DNA of 64,000 nt, taken from Halichoerus grypus (lineage: Eukaryota > Chordata > Mammalia > Carnivora > Phocidae). The number at the start of each line of letters is the position of its first letter. Position 1 is the first letter of the stretch. Location: positions 189,404,187 through 189,468,186 of the forward strand of contig NC_135713.1 of NCBI RefSeq assembly GCF_964656455.1. The letters are read 5' to 3'. Below, piece after piece: positions 35,942 through 48,449 of this stretch. A model generated the notes under the pieces. It was given only the letters and a program-made list of their open reading frames with translations. It searched no databases and was not told the DNA's origin. The position numbers were made by a program, and so were the translations under genes.

Positions 35942-36974
35942 ATCTTTGGCCTGAGGAGACAAGGAGCCCTGTGGCGCTTGTGCATATGCTCAGAGGAGGA
36001 GTCCCAGAGCTGGGAGAGGCAGGTGGGAGTCCCCTTTGCCGCAGGACCCAAGAGAGGATCCCAGAGAGCCCTGTGTGGAAGCCCGCTCTCCTTATCTGCC
36101 CTCCCCCCACCTCCATGAGGGGCCTGGGAGCTGCCTCACTTCCCTCTCTCCGGCTCCTGACTTGAGTGCTGAGGAGGCAGCAGAAGACTGCTGACACGGC
36201 CCATTTAGCTTCCAGCTGCCTGGAAACCTCCTACCAAGAGGGTAGAGAAAGGATGACTCAAGCCCAAGGTCGGCCCTGGCCCCTCAAGGTTTGTCCTGGC
36301 CACTGAGACAGGGGACTGAGTCCAGACCGTTTCATGCTAAATGCTGACTACTGGGAAATCAACGACGTGCTCTGACCTCAAAGCTAAAGGTCAACTTCAG
36401 AAACGCTGGTCCACTCACCAGGCCATTTCCCCATTCTGGAAAGTAGGAGAGGCCAGGACAGATGCACTGCCTGGCACAGTAAGAAGGACCCTCAGAGATC
36501 CAGACCCAGCCTCTCCCCTCCCAGAGGCCAGGTCAGTGGAGAAGTCTTAGCCAAGACCACACAATAATCCAGTGGCATAATTAGGAGAAGCAGCCAGTTT
36601 TTGACCACGAGCTAACTTTTAATGGATGATTGCTGGGACTCTGGCAGGGAGATCGGCTGCTGGATTCAGTTCCAGGGCCCAGCTGAGGAAGAGGTGCTGG
36701 CGCCCCCGGCTTGTTTATTCTCTCTGGGCAGGCGGCTCCCTTCTCCTCAAGGCCAAGGCATTTCTTTGGCATTCCTGAGGCCACCCCCACTCCCCTGTGC
36801 CCACTCACCTCCAATTGTGCTCTCCTGGTACTCATGGAACTGTCCCTTGACGAAGCGGAGGACGAGGCTAGATTTGCCCACCGCAGACTCCCCCAGCAGG
36901 ACCAGCTTAAACTGACAGATCTTGTTCCCAGCAGCTGGTCCGTTGGGTCGTGCTGCACCTCCCCGACCCGCCAT
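32906..36974 (-). CDS. RAB5C: Early endosome small GTPase Rab5C
   Basis: Rab family GTPase that directs early endosome fusion and endocytic traffic on the cytosolic face of endosomes. Five coding exons (5' to 3'): 36809-36974 with ATG at 36974, 35075-35226, 34747-34869, 33518-33611 and 32906-33021. They sum to 651 nt, giving 216 aa plus stop, the human length. Motifs seen: P-loop GESAVGKS at 28-35, switch I around T54 and 'STIGAAF', G3 DTAGQE with Q80, G4 NKAD, G5 ETSAK, and a C-terminal QCCSN for double geranylgeranylation. Exon 2 continues upstream to an acceptor after 37061 as 5' UTR. The 18-kb intron 1 leads to a CpG-island exon at about 55.3 kb. Nothing looks broken. Confidence 0.98.
33155..33280 (-). 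repeat. MIR SINE fragment in a RAB5C intron
   Basis: 'aggaaactgaggcaaagaga', 'ggttaaataacctgcccaga' and 'ggatttgaatctgggcagg' are MIR in reverse. Confidence 0.7.
34110..34314 (+). mobile_element. CanSINE with target-site duplication, inside an older AT-rich repeat
   Basis: Head 'cgtggctcagtcggttaagc', body 'tgatcccagggtcctaggat' and an A-rich tail. The 8-bp direct repeat GGGATTCA flanks it at 34102-34109 and 34319-34326. The surrounding AT-rich sequence (33990-34500) looks like a degraded LINE that the SINE split. Confidence 0.9.
35899..35938. repeat. (AC)20 microsatellite in RAB5C intron 2
   Basis: Twenty perfect AC units. Confidence 0.97.
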
Positions 36975-38721
36975 GGCCCGTCCTGCTGTAGTGGTACCAG
37001 TGAGCGTGGGGCAGGGGCCGGCGCTGTGTGAAGAGGCGCTGAGTGAGGAGGGGACCTCCAACTGCAAGAGAGATTAGCGGTACTGCTCAGGCCAGAGATG
37101 CTCGCACAGTGAGGCCTTCTTCCATTACATGTTTTTCCCTCTGCGCTCCCCAAGGGAGCTGACTACCTCCCCTCCAGCCAACTCCCGGCCCCCCGGCCCC
37201 AGAAGTTAGCAGAAGGGCCCTAGCTAGGATGTACTACATATGTATTTGCTCTACAATCATCTGAGCAGTGAAAGTGGTCTCCCAACTTTAGGCTCATGGT
37301 TCTGAGCAAACATACTGACTTCCCAATCCCAAATATGTACGTGTGCATACAAATTAAACACACACAGGGAGGACGAGCATATGGCAGCCTGGTGACAGTT
37401 AACAGGCTCCCTGGGGTCCCAAAAAACCACCCGGGAAGACGCTAGGATCTAGGTGAACAAACAATGAACTTGTGGTCCGGTAGCTAAGATCACAACCCAC
37501 CTCTGTGCAAAGCCAGAGCGGGTGGTGAGGCTGACCAGGGCACGGGGAGTCCCATTAGAAAGCTCATCCTCAGACAAGGTGCTTGGTCAACCTTGTGGGC
37601 ACTCAGGGACCAGGGCCTGGCCAGTGCAAGTTGCTATCAAGATAGCCATTTTGTCCTGCCATCTCTAGAAGGACCGACCAACTTTCTCAGTCTGAGGCTG
37701 GACTGTGCACCGGGATCAGAGCCTCATTTCACTCCTCCATCCTGAACCTCTTCCCTCAGTTCTCTCATTTGTGATGGGCCAGGAGTCTCATACACATTAA
37801 AACACAAAACACACACAAAACCAAACACACACCAAAGCCAGAGAGCTCCGCCGGCAGTCAGAACGGCTGCCAAATTTCCCTTATGAACAGAGACCTCAGT
37901 TCCATTCTCTACTGGCAGAGGCGGAGGGTGACGCAGGGAAAGAGCTGGGGAGGTACGGGAGGGCAGAGACAAACAAGGTACACTGAGACCTGCACCCCCA
38001 GCAGCTGGTGAAAGCTTAGTCACTGTTAGCGATAGTTTTGGAGGTGCAAAGAAGGATGAGGAGCCTATCTTCAGAAGCCTCTAGAAGACTTATACTAAAA
38101 AAATACTAGAACATATACACAATGTTTTACAGATGAGTGCTGAGAGGAGGTATTTGATCCTGAGCATCTGTACAGCATCTGAACCCAAGCTGGAAAGAAA
38201 AAGTTTTGATTCAACTGCCCTTGGCATAATGGAGTCAATGCAGGAGAAGTCTTTAGAACCAGATCCCAAGTCCAGCCCTGACCTGCCCCCTGAGCTAGGG
38301 GTGCATTCCCCCGCAGTCAGAGGACGGGGGCGTGAATGCAGAGAAGGATAGATCTGTGGGAAGCCATGGGCTGTGCTCACGCAAGAAGCTGACAGCAAAG
38401 GGCTTGCTTTGTTCAATCTGAAATCCTTTTTCACATCTCTGTCCTCCTGGCAACTCATTTAAAAAGTGAGCTTCAGGAAGAATGATTCACTAGCCAGGAA
38501 CAACAGTTTCCTTTCTGGACTGCGCCAAAGGAAAAGAGGTTTGAAATGGGAGCCACTTCTTCCCCAACAATACAGGAAGGCACTATTGGGGGGGATCTCG
38601 ATGAGGGACAAGAAATGCTAGTTCTACCATATTTCACAGTTTACGGCGTCTCTTTTCACCCCAGTCACTGATCTTTGCACGACCCTATGGCCCTTTGAGG
38701 CAGGGTCTGTGCTTTTGGCTT

Positions 38722-38952
38722 TTTCATTTCTTTTTTTTTTTTAAGATTTATTTATTTGAGAGAGAGAGCGCGAGTGAACAAGCGTGTGCCCACACACATG
38801 GGGGGAGGGGCAGAGGGAGAGAGAGAATCCTCAAGCAGACTCCCCGCTGAGCACAGAGCACAGTGCCGGCTGGATCCCAGGACACGGAGATCATGACCTG
38901 AGCCAAAATCAAGATCCGGCCCCTTTAACCGACTGAGCCACCCAGGCGGCCC
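38722..38952 (-). mobile_element. CanSINE with 13-bp target-site duplication
   Basis: Poly-T, 'taagatttatttatttgaga', and the reverse head 'ctgagccacccaggcggccc'. The 13-bp repeat GTGCTTTTGGCTT stands at 38709-38721 and 38955-38967. Confidence 0.93.
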
Positions 38953-39039
38953 AAGTGCTTTTGGCTTCTTTGAGAGCCTGCCTCACAAGGCCTACTTACA
39001 TACTGGGAATTCAGAGTGCTCACCAAGGAAATCATTTCC

Positions 39040-39200
39040 AGAGACAGCTAGCATTTACTGAGTGATTGCACAACCATTATCTCCCTTAAGCTTTAAAACA
39101 ATCTCCCATTTTTTTTTTCGGATAAAGAGCCTGACGCTCAGGTGTTACATGCCTTGCTCAAGGCCATCCAACATATAGGTGACAGAGCTGGACGCAGGTG
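39040..39200 (-). repeat. MIR SINE fragment
   Basis: 'gctagcatttactgagtgat', 'cattatctcccttaagcttt' and 'ccttgctcaaggccatccaa' follow MIR in reverse. Confidence 0.6.
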
Positions 39201-39852
39201 GCCTGCAAGCTCCTTTATCTCCCTGCCCATCTCCCTGCCGTGGGAAGAATGCTGGAGACAACGCCCCCCCGTCTTTGGTTTCTGGTTGCTGGTGAGTGAG
39301 ACCCCCTTTTTGTGGCAGCAGCTTTGCTGGCCTGCAAAGTGGGGCTCCAGCTGACAGTCACAGGGAGCTTGCAGGCCCCGAGCACTTCCAACAGTGGGAG
39401 GAGCCGCCCAGGGCCAGGCAGGGCGACAGCAGCAGAGGGAAACCACAATGGAATTACGAGTTGGTTATTACCACAAATCCACGTGACAAATCATCGTGGC
39501 TGGGAGGCAGAGTGCGGCTGGGGCACTACAGGAGGAGGTATATAGGAATGGGGAGAGAAGATGAAGTCCCTGATTCCAACAAAACCAAAGCGGCTGGGGC
39601 TGAGCTACTGCGGTGGGGAGTAACCAGCACCCACAAGTCAAGAAACACAGAGGTAACATCAAAGTCTTGTCCCTATCCAATCAGTGGGTTTCCAAGCCTT
39701 CCCAGACAGAACCTGGTACTGTTAACAAGCCAGAAGGAGGGACAAATAACTCTTATCCAGTGGTTCCTGACCTTGTCTGCTCATCAAAATCACCTGTGCA
39801 GCCAGCCCCTGGAGGTTCCGATGAAAGTTTGGAGGAGGGCCTAGTCTCTGTA

Positions 39853-40063
39853 TTTTTTTTTTTTTTTAATCTTTTTAAAGATTTTTTCTTTCTTTATTTT
39901 AGAAAGAGAGAAAGAGCAAGCAGGGGGAGGGGCAGAGGGAGAGAAGCAGACTCCCCGCTGAGTGGGGAGCCCCGACACAGGGCTTGATCTCACGACCCTG
40001 AGATCATGACCTGGGGTGGAATCAAGAGTCAGATGCTTAACCGACTGAGCCACCCATACACCC
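39853..40063 (-). mobile_element. CanSINE
   Basis: Poly-T, an A-rich spacer, the CanSINE body in reverse with 'tgatctcacgaccctgagat', and the head 'ctgagccacccatacacccc'. CTGTATTTTTT occurs on both sides, consistent with a target-site duplication. Confidence 0.9.
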
Positions 40064-40572
40064 CTGTATTTTTTTTTTTTTAAAGTGCTGTAGGTGCTCT
40101 GCCTGGCACACACTGGCTGGTGACACATTCTGCCTAGACGCGGGTCCTGACTTCCGGAGACACCTGAGCAGACACACATGGTACTTTCTATGGCCTGCGT
40201 TGCCTCGTGGTTTTCCTGGCCCCCTTGGCAGTCATGTGAACAAAGGTATTGAACCTTCCCAGACAACAAAGCACGGAGGAAGCTGATTTTGCCCCAAAGG
40301 GCACACGAAGACAAGGGGGCGTTTAAGACAGGCGAAGGCCACACCCAGAACCCCAGGAAGCTTTATGCCCTCCGCTCCCAAGACCGGGAAGCTGAGGATG
40401 CACCCCCGTAGGCAGCAAAGGTAAATTCATGCACTGAGCTGGCCTGCCAGCTGGGGGAGGGAGTCTCACTGTGGGGAATCTTCTGAACCAACGGCAAGAA
40501 TTGTCCACGGGTAGTCAGGTGATGGCATTATAACCACGAATGCCATAATAAAAGTCTTCTTTCAGACAAAAC

Positions 40573-40790
40573 CAGGCGCCTGGGTGGCTCAGTCGGTGAA
40601 GCGTCTGCCTTCGGCTCAGGTCATGATCCCAGGGTTCTGGGATCAAGTCCTGCATCGGGCTCCCTGCTCAGCGGGGAGCCTGCTTCTCCCTCTCCCTCTG
40701 CTGCTCTCCTGCTCGTGCTCTCTCACTCTTTGGCATATAAATAAAAATCTTTAAAAAAAAAATAAAATGATTAAAAAAAAAAAAAAAGGG
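40573..40790 (+). mobile_element. CanSINE
   Basis: 'aggcgcctgggtggctcagt', 'gatcccagggttctgggat' and 'gcggggagcctgcttctccc', ending in a long A-rich tail. It faces the minus-oriented copy at 39853. Confidence 0.93.
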
Positions 40791-42309
40791 CCAAAGTTGT
40801 AGTCAGAGTTTCTTACAAGAGACAGAATGAGCCAAAGATTTTAGTTTTTAAACCAGTTTCTCCAACACCAGGGAAAACACACAAGTAGGATGGATTTCCT
40901 CCTGGATATTTTCATGAAGCTGCTAAAATGGGTAGAGCTTCAGACCCATGACAAAAGACTCTCCTTGACATGACCTGGTCCCCTCACCCTCCAAATCTCA
41001 ACCTTGGTTTGTTCAGAGGCCATGGAGGATAAGCACCATCCCCAACCTCATTAACTTCACAGGAAATGGGAGCGATTGCAAGGGCTGGGGGGTGCCCTAC
41101 ACTTTCCCCAACAATGCACATGTAAGGGCAGAAGGGACCTGCGCTCCTAAACATATACCAGCCAGCTCTGGGGCTGAGGGCAGCAGAGAGAGAAAGAGCA
41201 AAACGCTGCTCCTTCCTTACTCTGGTTTTTCTCTACTCGGGACACTATGGGTAAGTGGGTACCAAACTTTATCAGAATCACCCAGGGTGTTTAGAAAAAT
41301 AACCCCGGCCAACTGAATTAAAATCTCTAGAGGTGGAGTCCAGAAAATGATTTAAAATAAGTTCCCCCAGGGATTCTAAGCAGCCAATTCAAGCACGCAA
41401 GCTACAGCTGATACAGGAAGGAGGCAGGAATGCGAGAGACAGTAAGGCACCCCCAGATCAGCGCCATGAACAACAGAGGTGGCTCAGATTGGGGGTGGGG
41501 GCTGGTTCCTGGCTTCACTCAACTACTGAGGCCTTCAAGACACCAGCCGCCGCTGGACCATTGCTCCTCGCCCAAGCCTCCACTAGAAATGTCTCTTCTC
41601 TAACCATGAAGTCACCCACTTCATACTTTTTGTCCTTCCTGGTAAAAGGGTGAGCAATTCCAGCTGATGGGTGTCTCTCGTGTTTCCTGTTTGCTTCAGA
41701 GACTTCCTCTAGCTGATAGGCCTGGCACAGCCTGGATAGTGAGCTGATTAGGGAAACCAATCAGACTCTGTTGACCAGAGGCTGAGAAGGGCTCACTCAA
41801 GGTTAGCCCTTGGAGGGGAGGGGGAAGGACTGAGAACCAAGTGACCCCACCCCGCCCAGGGCCCCCTAAAGGTAGTTCTGGCCAGTGACTCTTCAGCTCT
41901 ACTTTACTCTAGATGAAAGCATTCCTGAATATTTACCATCACAAGAGCTGGGCAAGAAAAGATGAGAGCAGAAGCAATATGTTAGCTTAAAGAGAACCAA
42001 ACGTGGGGCACAGGAGCAGAGGTAATTAGGTTCAAAGGTGAAAGTAGAAGACCTTAAAAAGCTCAAATAAGCTGGGGAGGAGATGATTTACCTGTAGGCT
42101 CAGGAACACAGCTCTTCCCCAGGGGGAAAATCACCACTACCAGCACAGAGGACCAGAGGGCAGACTCACAGCAGGACTACCCGGGCCTCTGGCTGGTGGC
42201 AGAGCCAGAGGGAAGAAAAGTCTGAAGCAACACAAGCCAGGAGCCACATGAGATACCCACTCATCCTTCCCCGGCACAAGTGGCAGGTTAGGACGTGGGA
42301 GACTGAACT

Positions 42310-42510
42310 GAATTCAGTTAAAGCCTGGCTCCACTGTTTATTAGCCGAGTGACCTTGGCCAAGTCAGACAAGCGACTGCTGTCAGCTTCAGTCTCTTATC
42401 TATAAAATGCTATTGTTTAATACTGATCGCATAGGGTTGCTGTAAAGGTTAAATGAAACAATACATAGTGCGTACAACACAGTATGAGGCTGGAGGTGAG
42501 GCTCCGACAA
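42310..42510 (+). repeat. MIR SINE
   Basis: 'cctggctccactgtttatta', 'ttggccaagtcagacaag', 'tcttatctataaaatgc', 'agggttgctgtaaaggttaa' in MIR order. Confidence 0.7.
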
Positions 42511-42604
42511 ATGACAGGTTTATTATACTACTAAGGGCCTAACTAGTTTTGACTCACTGGTTGTCCAAGCACAAAGTCCTTGAAGACCTAATCCTCCTCT
42601 TTCC

Positions 42605-42705
42605 AATTACAGAGGAGATGAAGGTGAGGTGAGGTGGCCTGCCCAGGGTCACAGCCGGGTGGTGGCAGAGCCCAAGCCCAGGACTCATAATTCTAGCAGA
42701 GCTCC
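42605..42705 (-). repeat. MIR SINE fragment
   Basis: 'ggcctgcccagggtcacagc' and 'ggtggcagagcccaagccc' match part of MIR in reverse. Confidence 0.5.
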
Positions 42706-43171
42706 CCCATCACTGATAGAAAACCCAAGAATATTAACGGTGTTATTACAGCCGCTACAAATAAGAGGGGCTGCCACCTTCTATGTAGGCTTTCATAGCA
42801 TTATGGCTTTAACAATGGAAAATGGAGTTTGTATCAAACTGAAAAAAAATATTGCTAGACGGAAAAATTCTACTATCTTGATTTGGGAGGTAGACGCACA
42901 TATGTACACAAATGTAAAAATCCATCAAGCTAGCCAGCTGAGATGTGTAAAGCTGGTAACATGTAGGTTACAGGTCAATAAAAAGGTAAGGAATGTTTCT
43001 GGTATAGAATTTTGCATACAACAGTGAGAAATTAAAGCTTACAAATGACATGAAACCAATCTAGCTCTCCTGTATGTAAGATACCTTCTGCCTCCTCTAT
43101 AGTATAGCAAAATTTAGAATAATAAAGATGATAAAAAAGATGATGCCTGAATTCGAAGAGGGCCAAGAGAG

Positions 43172-43293
43172 AGCACCCGGCTGGCTCAGTCAGAGGAGCA
43201 CGCGACTCTTGATCTCAGGTCATGAGTTCGAGCCTCACGTTAGGTGTGAAGATTACTTAAATAAATAAAAAAAAATTGAAAAAAAAAAAAAAA
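43172..43293 (+). mobile_element. Short CanSINE of an older type
   Basis: 'ggctggctcagtcagaggag', 'actcttgatctcaggtcatg', then 'cctcacgttaggtgtgaaga', 'ttacttaaataaataaa' and poly-A. It lacks the CT-rich 3' half of the other copies, so it is about 120 bp, not about 200 bp. Confidence 0.8.
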
Positions 43294-45957
43294 GGAGGCC
43301 GAGACAGAACAAAGGTACCCACCTAACAAGGCGCAAGCAAATAGAATTCAATACAAATAGGACTGCTACACACATACTAAGAATGTATTTGTACTTAACT
43401 GTGGGCTGAAGAATTTTAAAGTTGTTTCAAAGTTCATAACAAAAAGAGAAGGTGACGTTTATGTCTTTTCAGTGAGAAGAAGGGTTACAACAGTGGTGCT
43501 CTGCACTCTCCAACCAGTCCACAGTGTGTGCGCCGAGGACAAGGGGTTTAGGGATGCAGGTCAGGGGATGGAATCAAAGGGAGGAGCATTTTCCTGTGTA
43601 ACCAGGACTATGGGATTGCAACACAGAGGACTTGTGTCCCACCTGGAATGTAACAGAGGAATCTTGGCCCTGGAAGCCAGAAGCTTAAAAGCCCAGGTTG
43701 AGATCTGGGGAGAACGCTGATGGGGTGTGTTGGGCCAGGGCCGGGGCTCCCCATCCCACCGATAAGTAGGGGCTTCAGGATTAGGAGCACTGGCAGCAGG
43801 AGGGGAAGGGGGTGCTGCGTTTCCATGGTCACAGTAAGAGGACTCCCTTTCCAGGGGGGAGGTAGGTAAAACACCCCAGAGAGGGGCTCTGAGTGAGCTG
43901 GCTCCCCTCTCACTGCAACAGGCCCTTGAATCTGCCCCAGCCTGCCCAACTCCCTTAACCTGATCAGTTTCATCTTACTCCCCTTTCAACGAGAACACCC
44001 CTCTGGGGCTGGCTGCCTGGACTCCCCCACCACAGCGGGGCCCTGGCGGAGTCCACAGGAGTGCCAGCTGAGGCCACTAACTGCTCTAATACCTGCAGAA
44101 GGGGCCAGGGTGTGGGGGCTCCAGGACGCTTAAGCCCTAGATGCACATGAACAAGTGGTCCTCCCCACCATCCAGGCAGAACCTGGGGCTCTAGAGCCCT
44201 TTCCCCTGGGCAGAAAGATGCCAAGCTGAGTTAGGCAGAAGCCACCCTTGAGGGACAGATTCCCAGCTTCCCGGAGCCCTGGCCCAGCAAGAAAGCCTTC
44301 CCTGAGCTTTGCTCTGCTTTCTCAGCTCTCCATAAGACAGTCCCCGAGAGGCTGACAGAAGCCAACTCAGCAAGCGCTAACTTTCAGGCGGAGGATGGAA
44401 ACCTCCAGGCCCTGCTCCCTCTCTTCCTGCGCCCACAGGGAGGAAGACTGCTGGTGGGATTGGGGTGGGGGGTTTACAACACGTATCTGCTGACACAGCT
44501 TGGTCAGTGTGGGCTGCCTGTACTGTCCACAGAAGGGCCCCAGGAGTCAATGGGCAGCTCTGAGATCCTCATTCCCGGGTCCTGCTGGCCACCGTTTGGG
44601 TGGCAGATTAGTGAGGAAGGCCAGACACACAGGGGACTGCCTGCGGCTGCAACCAGACAAGGCTCGTCCTGCCTCCTGATTCTAAGAGGCACCAGGGGCC
44701 CCAGGCACTCACAATGACATTCCTAAGAGACTCTTCTCCCTAAGAGGGCCCAGTCTCCAACTCAGCACAGCCCAGTCAGCAAGGCTGTGGCAGATTCCCC
44801 AGCCCCAACCAGGGCAGCTATGTAAGAAGCCCCAAGCAAGAGCTCGATGTGAAGTCCGGCACCTTCTGCAGCACAAATCCACACCTAGCTACAAGGCAAG
44901 GTGGGGACAGGCCTGAGGCTGAGGGGCAGCTCACACCCCACCACCCAGCTCTTCACCTGCCAGTGCCAGGTGAGATGATGAGAAGAGAGCCAGCCAAGGC
45001 ACAGGGGCTTCCCCAGAGCCACCCACACCTGCCGTAGCCCCAGGGTGGAGCACGGGTAATGTGAAAGCCAGTGAGGACAGGCATGGGGTCCCTGCTGACC
45101 CACAAGCCTCACAACTACCCTGTGTTGGTTGATTCTGCTCCTGCAGTTACTATACTGTTTGCTTAGGATGGTTCTAACTGGAATCTCAGCAATGCAGGGC
45201 CCATCTTCCCCTCTGGCTTGGGAGGGTCTCTGCAGGGGCCAGCAGCACCAGCTGGGACAGCTGTTACTTCGGCTGCTGCCCAGGCCCAGAAAGACACCAA
45301 GAACCTCTGTGAATGTCAGGGTCATCGGCAACACCTGTTCACCCGGCTACTCGTACCAACAAGTGCAACTGACACCCCTCACAAACGCTTCCTGTCTTTA
45401 CAAAAAAACCGAAAACAAAAGAAAGCCAATTTAATTCACTGCCCTCAGCTCCTAAACAGAGAGCAGAGAGCAGAGACTGTGTTTGAGAGGTGAACGGGGA
45501 AAAGAGAATCAAGTATCAGACACCAGCAAACCCAATTCCTCTGGCTTACGACACCACCTACACTGTGATCAGAGGCTGCTCAGAGAACGAGAAACAAGGT
45601 TCAAGTTCTCACTGTCAGATCTGAGGGACCAGGGCTGCTCTCAGGAGCCCGGAGACCAAAGCACAATGTTTTAGACTGACTTTTTCTTTCTTAATCTTTG
45701 CTGAACAAAATGCAGAAATAGTGGCAGGTGAAGAAACTAGGCAATGAATGGGTCTAAACGAGTTTCAGTGAATGAATCACACTAATACGTCCACGGCCCC
45801 AAATTATCATAAGGCTGTTATGGGTGGCACGAGGTTGGAGAACTTGGGGGCTTGAGGATTAGGAGTGAAAAGGTAGAGAAATTAAGGGCACTGTTGCAGA
45901 AGAGAAGAATCTCACAACAAAATTCTCAAAGGCTGCACTAAGGGTTTCCTTTGTTTT

Positions 45958-46142
45958 TTTGTGTTTAAGATTTTATTTATTTGTCAGAGACAGCGAGCAC
46001 AAGCAGGGGGAGCGGCAGGCAGAGGGAGAAGCAGGCTCCCCACTAAGCAAGGTGCCCGATGTGGGGCTCGATCCCAGGACCCCAGGATCATAACCTGAGT
46101 CGAAGGCAGACACTTAACCGACTGAGCCACCCAGGCGTCCCT
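45958..46142 (-). mobile_element. CanSINE with 16-bp target-site duplication
   Basis: Reverse body ending 'ctgagccacccaggcgtccc'. The 16-bp repeat GGGTTTCCTTTGTTTT stands at 45942-45957 and 46143-46158. Confidence 0.95.
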
Positions 46143-46379
46143 GGGTTTCCTTTGTTTTAACAGCACTTAACATTGTGCCTGGCGCACAGTAGGTGCTCAT
46201 AAATGTGGTGAACGGAGCCTGCAACACAGGCCTGGTTGGGTCTGGCAAGGGATGGGGCAGCTGAAGGCTTAAATCCACATCCACCTGCCAGACTGCTCAC
46301 CCCCACTCATAGAGCCGCAGCCCAGCCGAGGAGCCTCCTCACTACCCCAGACAGGACCTACTAGGTTCCTTTTGCACAG

Positions 46380-46610
46380 GGGCTAAGAGCACAAGTGCCA
46401 GAGTCAGACGACTCCAGTTCCACTCCCACAGCCACCATGTACTAGGGTGACCTGGTGCTGTGTCACGGCCCCCACTTCCTTACACGTGAAATGGAGAGAC
46501 TAGTGCGCCCATCTCTCAGGGCTGCTGGGAAGAGGCTACGGGAAAGACTCTCAGTGGAGGGCCTCGCTCTGAGCAAGCACTCGGTAAAGCTGCTGGGGCA
46601 GAGAAGCCCC
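46380..46610 (+). repeat. MIR SINE
   Basis: 'gctaagagcacaagtgccag', 'agtcagacgactccagttcc', 'ttacacgtgaaatggagaga' and 'gagcaagcactcggtaaa' in MIR order. Confidence 0.65.
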
Positions 46611-46749
46611 TGGCCCCGGAAGTCCCTACGAAGGAAGCGGCTCCTCAATCAGTATGTTCATCCACTAGTCACACATTCCTCTACTTGCAGTATCCCTGGA
46701 CCCCACTCTTCAATGCCCCTCATTTGGAGAGAACGCTGAACAGGACAAC

Positions 46750-47111
46750 TGCTAGGGTCTGAATGTTTGTGTCGTCCCCCGCCCAAATTCTTATGTTGAA
46801 ATCCTAATCCCAATGTGATATTATCTGGAGGTGGGGCCTTTGGGAGGTGATTAGGCTTCGAGGGCAGCACACTCATGATCGGGATTAGTGCCCTTTTAAA
46901 CGAGGCTCCAGAGAGCTCCCTCACCCCTCCCGCCACGTGAGGACACAGCGACAAGCTAGCCTGGAAGGCGGCCTTCACCAGAACTTGACCACGCCGGCTG
47001 CCACCCTGATCCTGGACTCCCTGCCTCCAGAACTGTGAGAGAGAAATTTCCTTGCTTAGAAGCCATCCAGTCTGTGGCATTTTGGTATGGCAGCCGGAAC
47101 AGACTAAGACA
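46750..47111 (+). mobile_element. Solo MaLR LTR of MLT1A type
   Basis: It runs from TGCTAGGGTCTGAATGTTTG to GACTAAGACA and contains 'gttgaaatcctaatcccaat', 'ggtggggcctttgggaggtg' and 'cctccagaactgtgagagag', which I recognise as an MLT1A-type MaLR LTR. A 5-bp duplication, ACAAC, flanks it exactly (46745-46749 and 47112-47116). No internal retroviral sequence is present, so it is a solo LTR. The subfamily name is from memory. Confidence 0.88.
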
Positions 47112-47295
47112 ACAACTCTCAACAGTGTCCTAGAAAAAGGACCAGCTTACCCTTGATGTCCTGTGTCCTATCAATAACCATAACCTTGTATTATCTGGAG
47201 ACTGGCTTCCAAAGCCATAAGAATGGAGAGGAGACCACCACGATCCAGAAAAATCAGCAGAGTTGAACCCTCAACCAGGTAAACCATAACCCCTT

Positions 47296-47324
47296 AAAAA
47301 AAGAAAGAAAGAAAGAAAGAAAAA
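47296..47324. repeat. (GAAA)n microsatellite
   Basis: A short GAAA run of about six units preceded by A. Confidence 0.9.
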
Positions 47325-48449
47325 GCCCCACAAGAGAAAGCATCTTAAAACCCAAATACCCTTCCTTCCATTTCAAAGCCTCTTTCAGGAAAGGGAAGAA
47401 GTAGTTCAGTTGTGGAGAGGGGGAGGGGACAGGACCAGGACAGCTGACAAAGAAACCAGAGTTCCTTTTAAAGAACCAAGCTGGAAATGCTAGAGGTTTG
47501 GAAATTGGCGTCATTAATCACCACAGCCTCTGAGCAGCTCAGAGAGCAATGATGACTAGGAGAGCAGCCAGGGTGAGGAAGGCCACCCACGGCCTCCCCC
47601 ACGCCCAGGATGCTCTGACAGAGCCACCTGAAGGGGACACACATGCAGCTATGAATAGAATGACTAGAGGCTTGTAAACCAACTCCTGTTAAGATCCCAA
47701 GTTAGTGTTTCCAGAAGGGCTCAAGTTACATGTCTTCAGAAGGCTGACAGTACAACAGAAGGATTTAAGCTATTCAATGATTCAGGATCACAGCTCAAAG
47801 TGACAGCCTGCCCTGGGCCTGCCTAGAGCCACAAACCCTCCTGAAGGGGAGGTCTGTTTTTGAACGGCAGCAGAAGAACGCTGGCCCGGACCACATGGAC
47901 TCTCTTATAAGACCCAGAGCCCTGGAAAGTTGGACTGGAGAACTTAGCACCTGAAATACGGGATGATGATATATCTAATCTTCCCTACTGGATAGTAAAC
48001 TCCAGAGTAAACACCACATCTAACCATTTTTGGATCAGTCCAATCGCTGGATCAGTCAAAGCATCAGGCAGGGTTACGAGAAGTATGAATGGGTGAGTCA
48101 AGAAGCAATGGCCCTGCTACTGGGGTCAACTGCCAGGATTCTCACACACCCACATCTCCCTGGGGGGGCATCTCCACCTTGTCTAACTCTGGTGTCTTCG
48201 GTGACTAGCCACCAAGAGGAGACACAGCTTGAACCCATACACACAGCTCCATATCAACATACTTAGCAGAAATGGTTACTAAGAAGACATGTGGTCTTGG
48301 AGAGACAGCCGATTCTAGGACTGGGGCAGGAGATAGGCAAAGTGAGCCTGGAGCATCTTGCAGTGCCAAGAAGTGGAGAAGTGCTCACAAAATGAAATGG
48401 GGGTGGCCCCAAGGGTGCTGACTGCGCTCCCAGTGAGCAGGCCTGGAAC

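Noticed and set aside
35833..35962. Reading frames across the AC repeat, with Val/Cys- or Thr/His-rich products
   Set aside because: Microsatellite artefact in a RAB5C intron.
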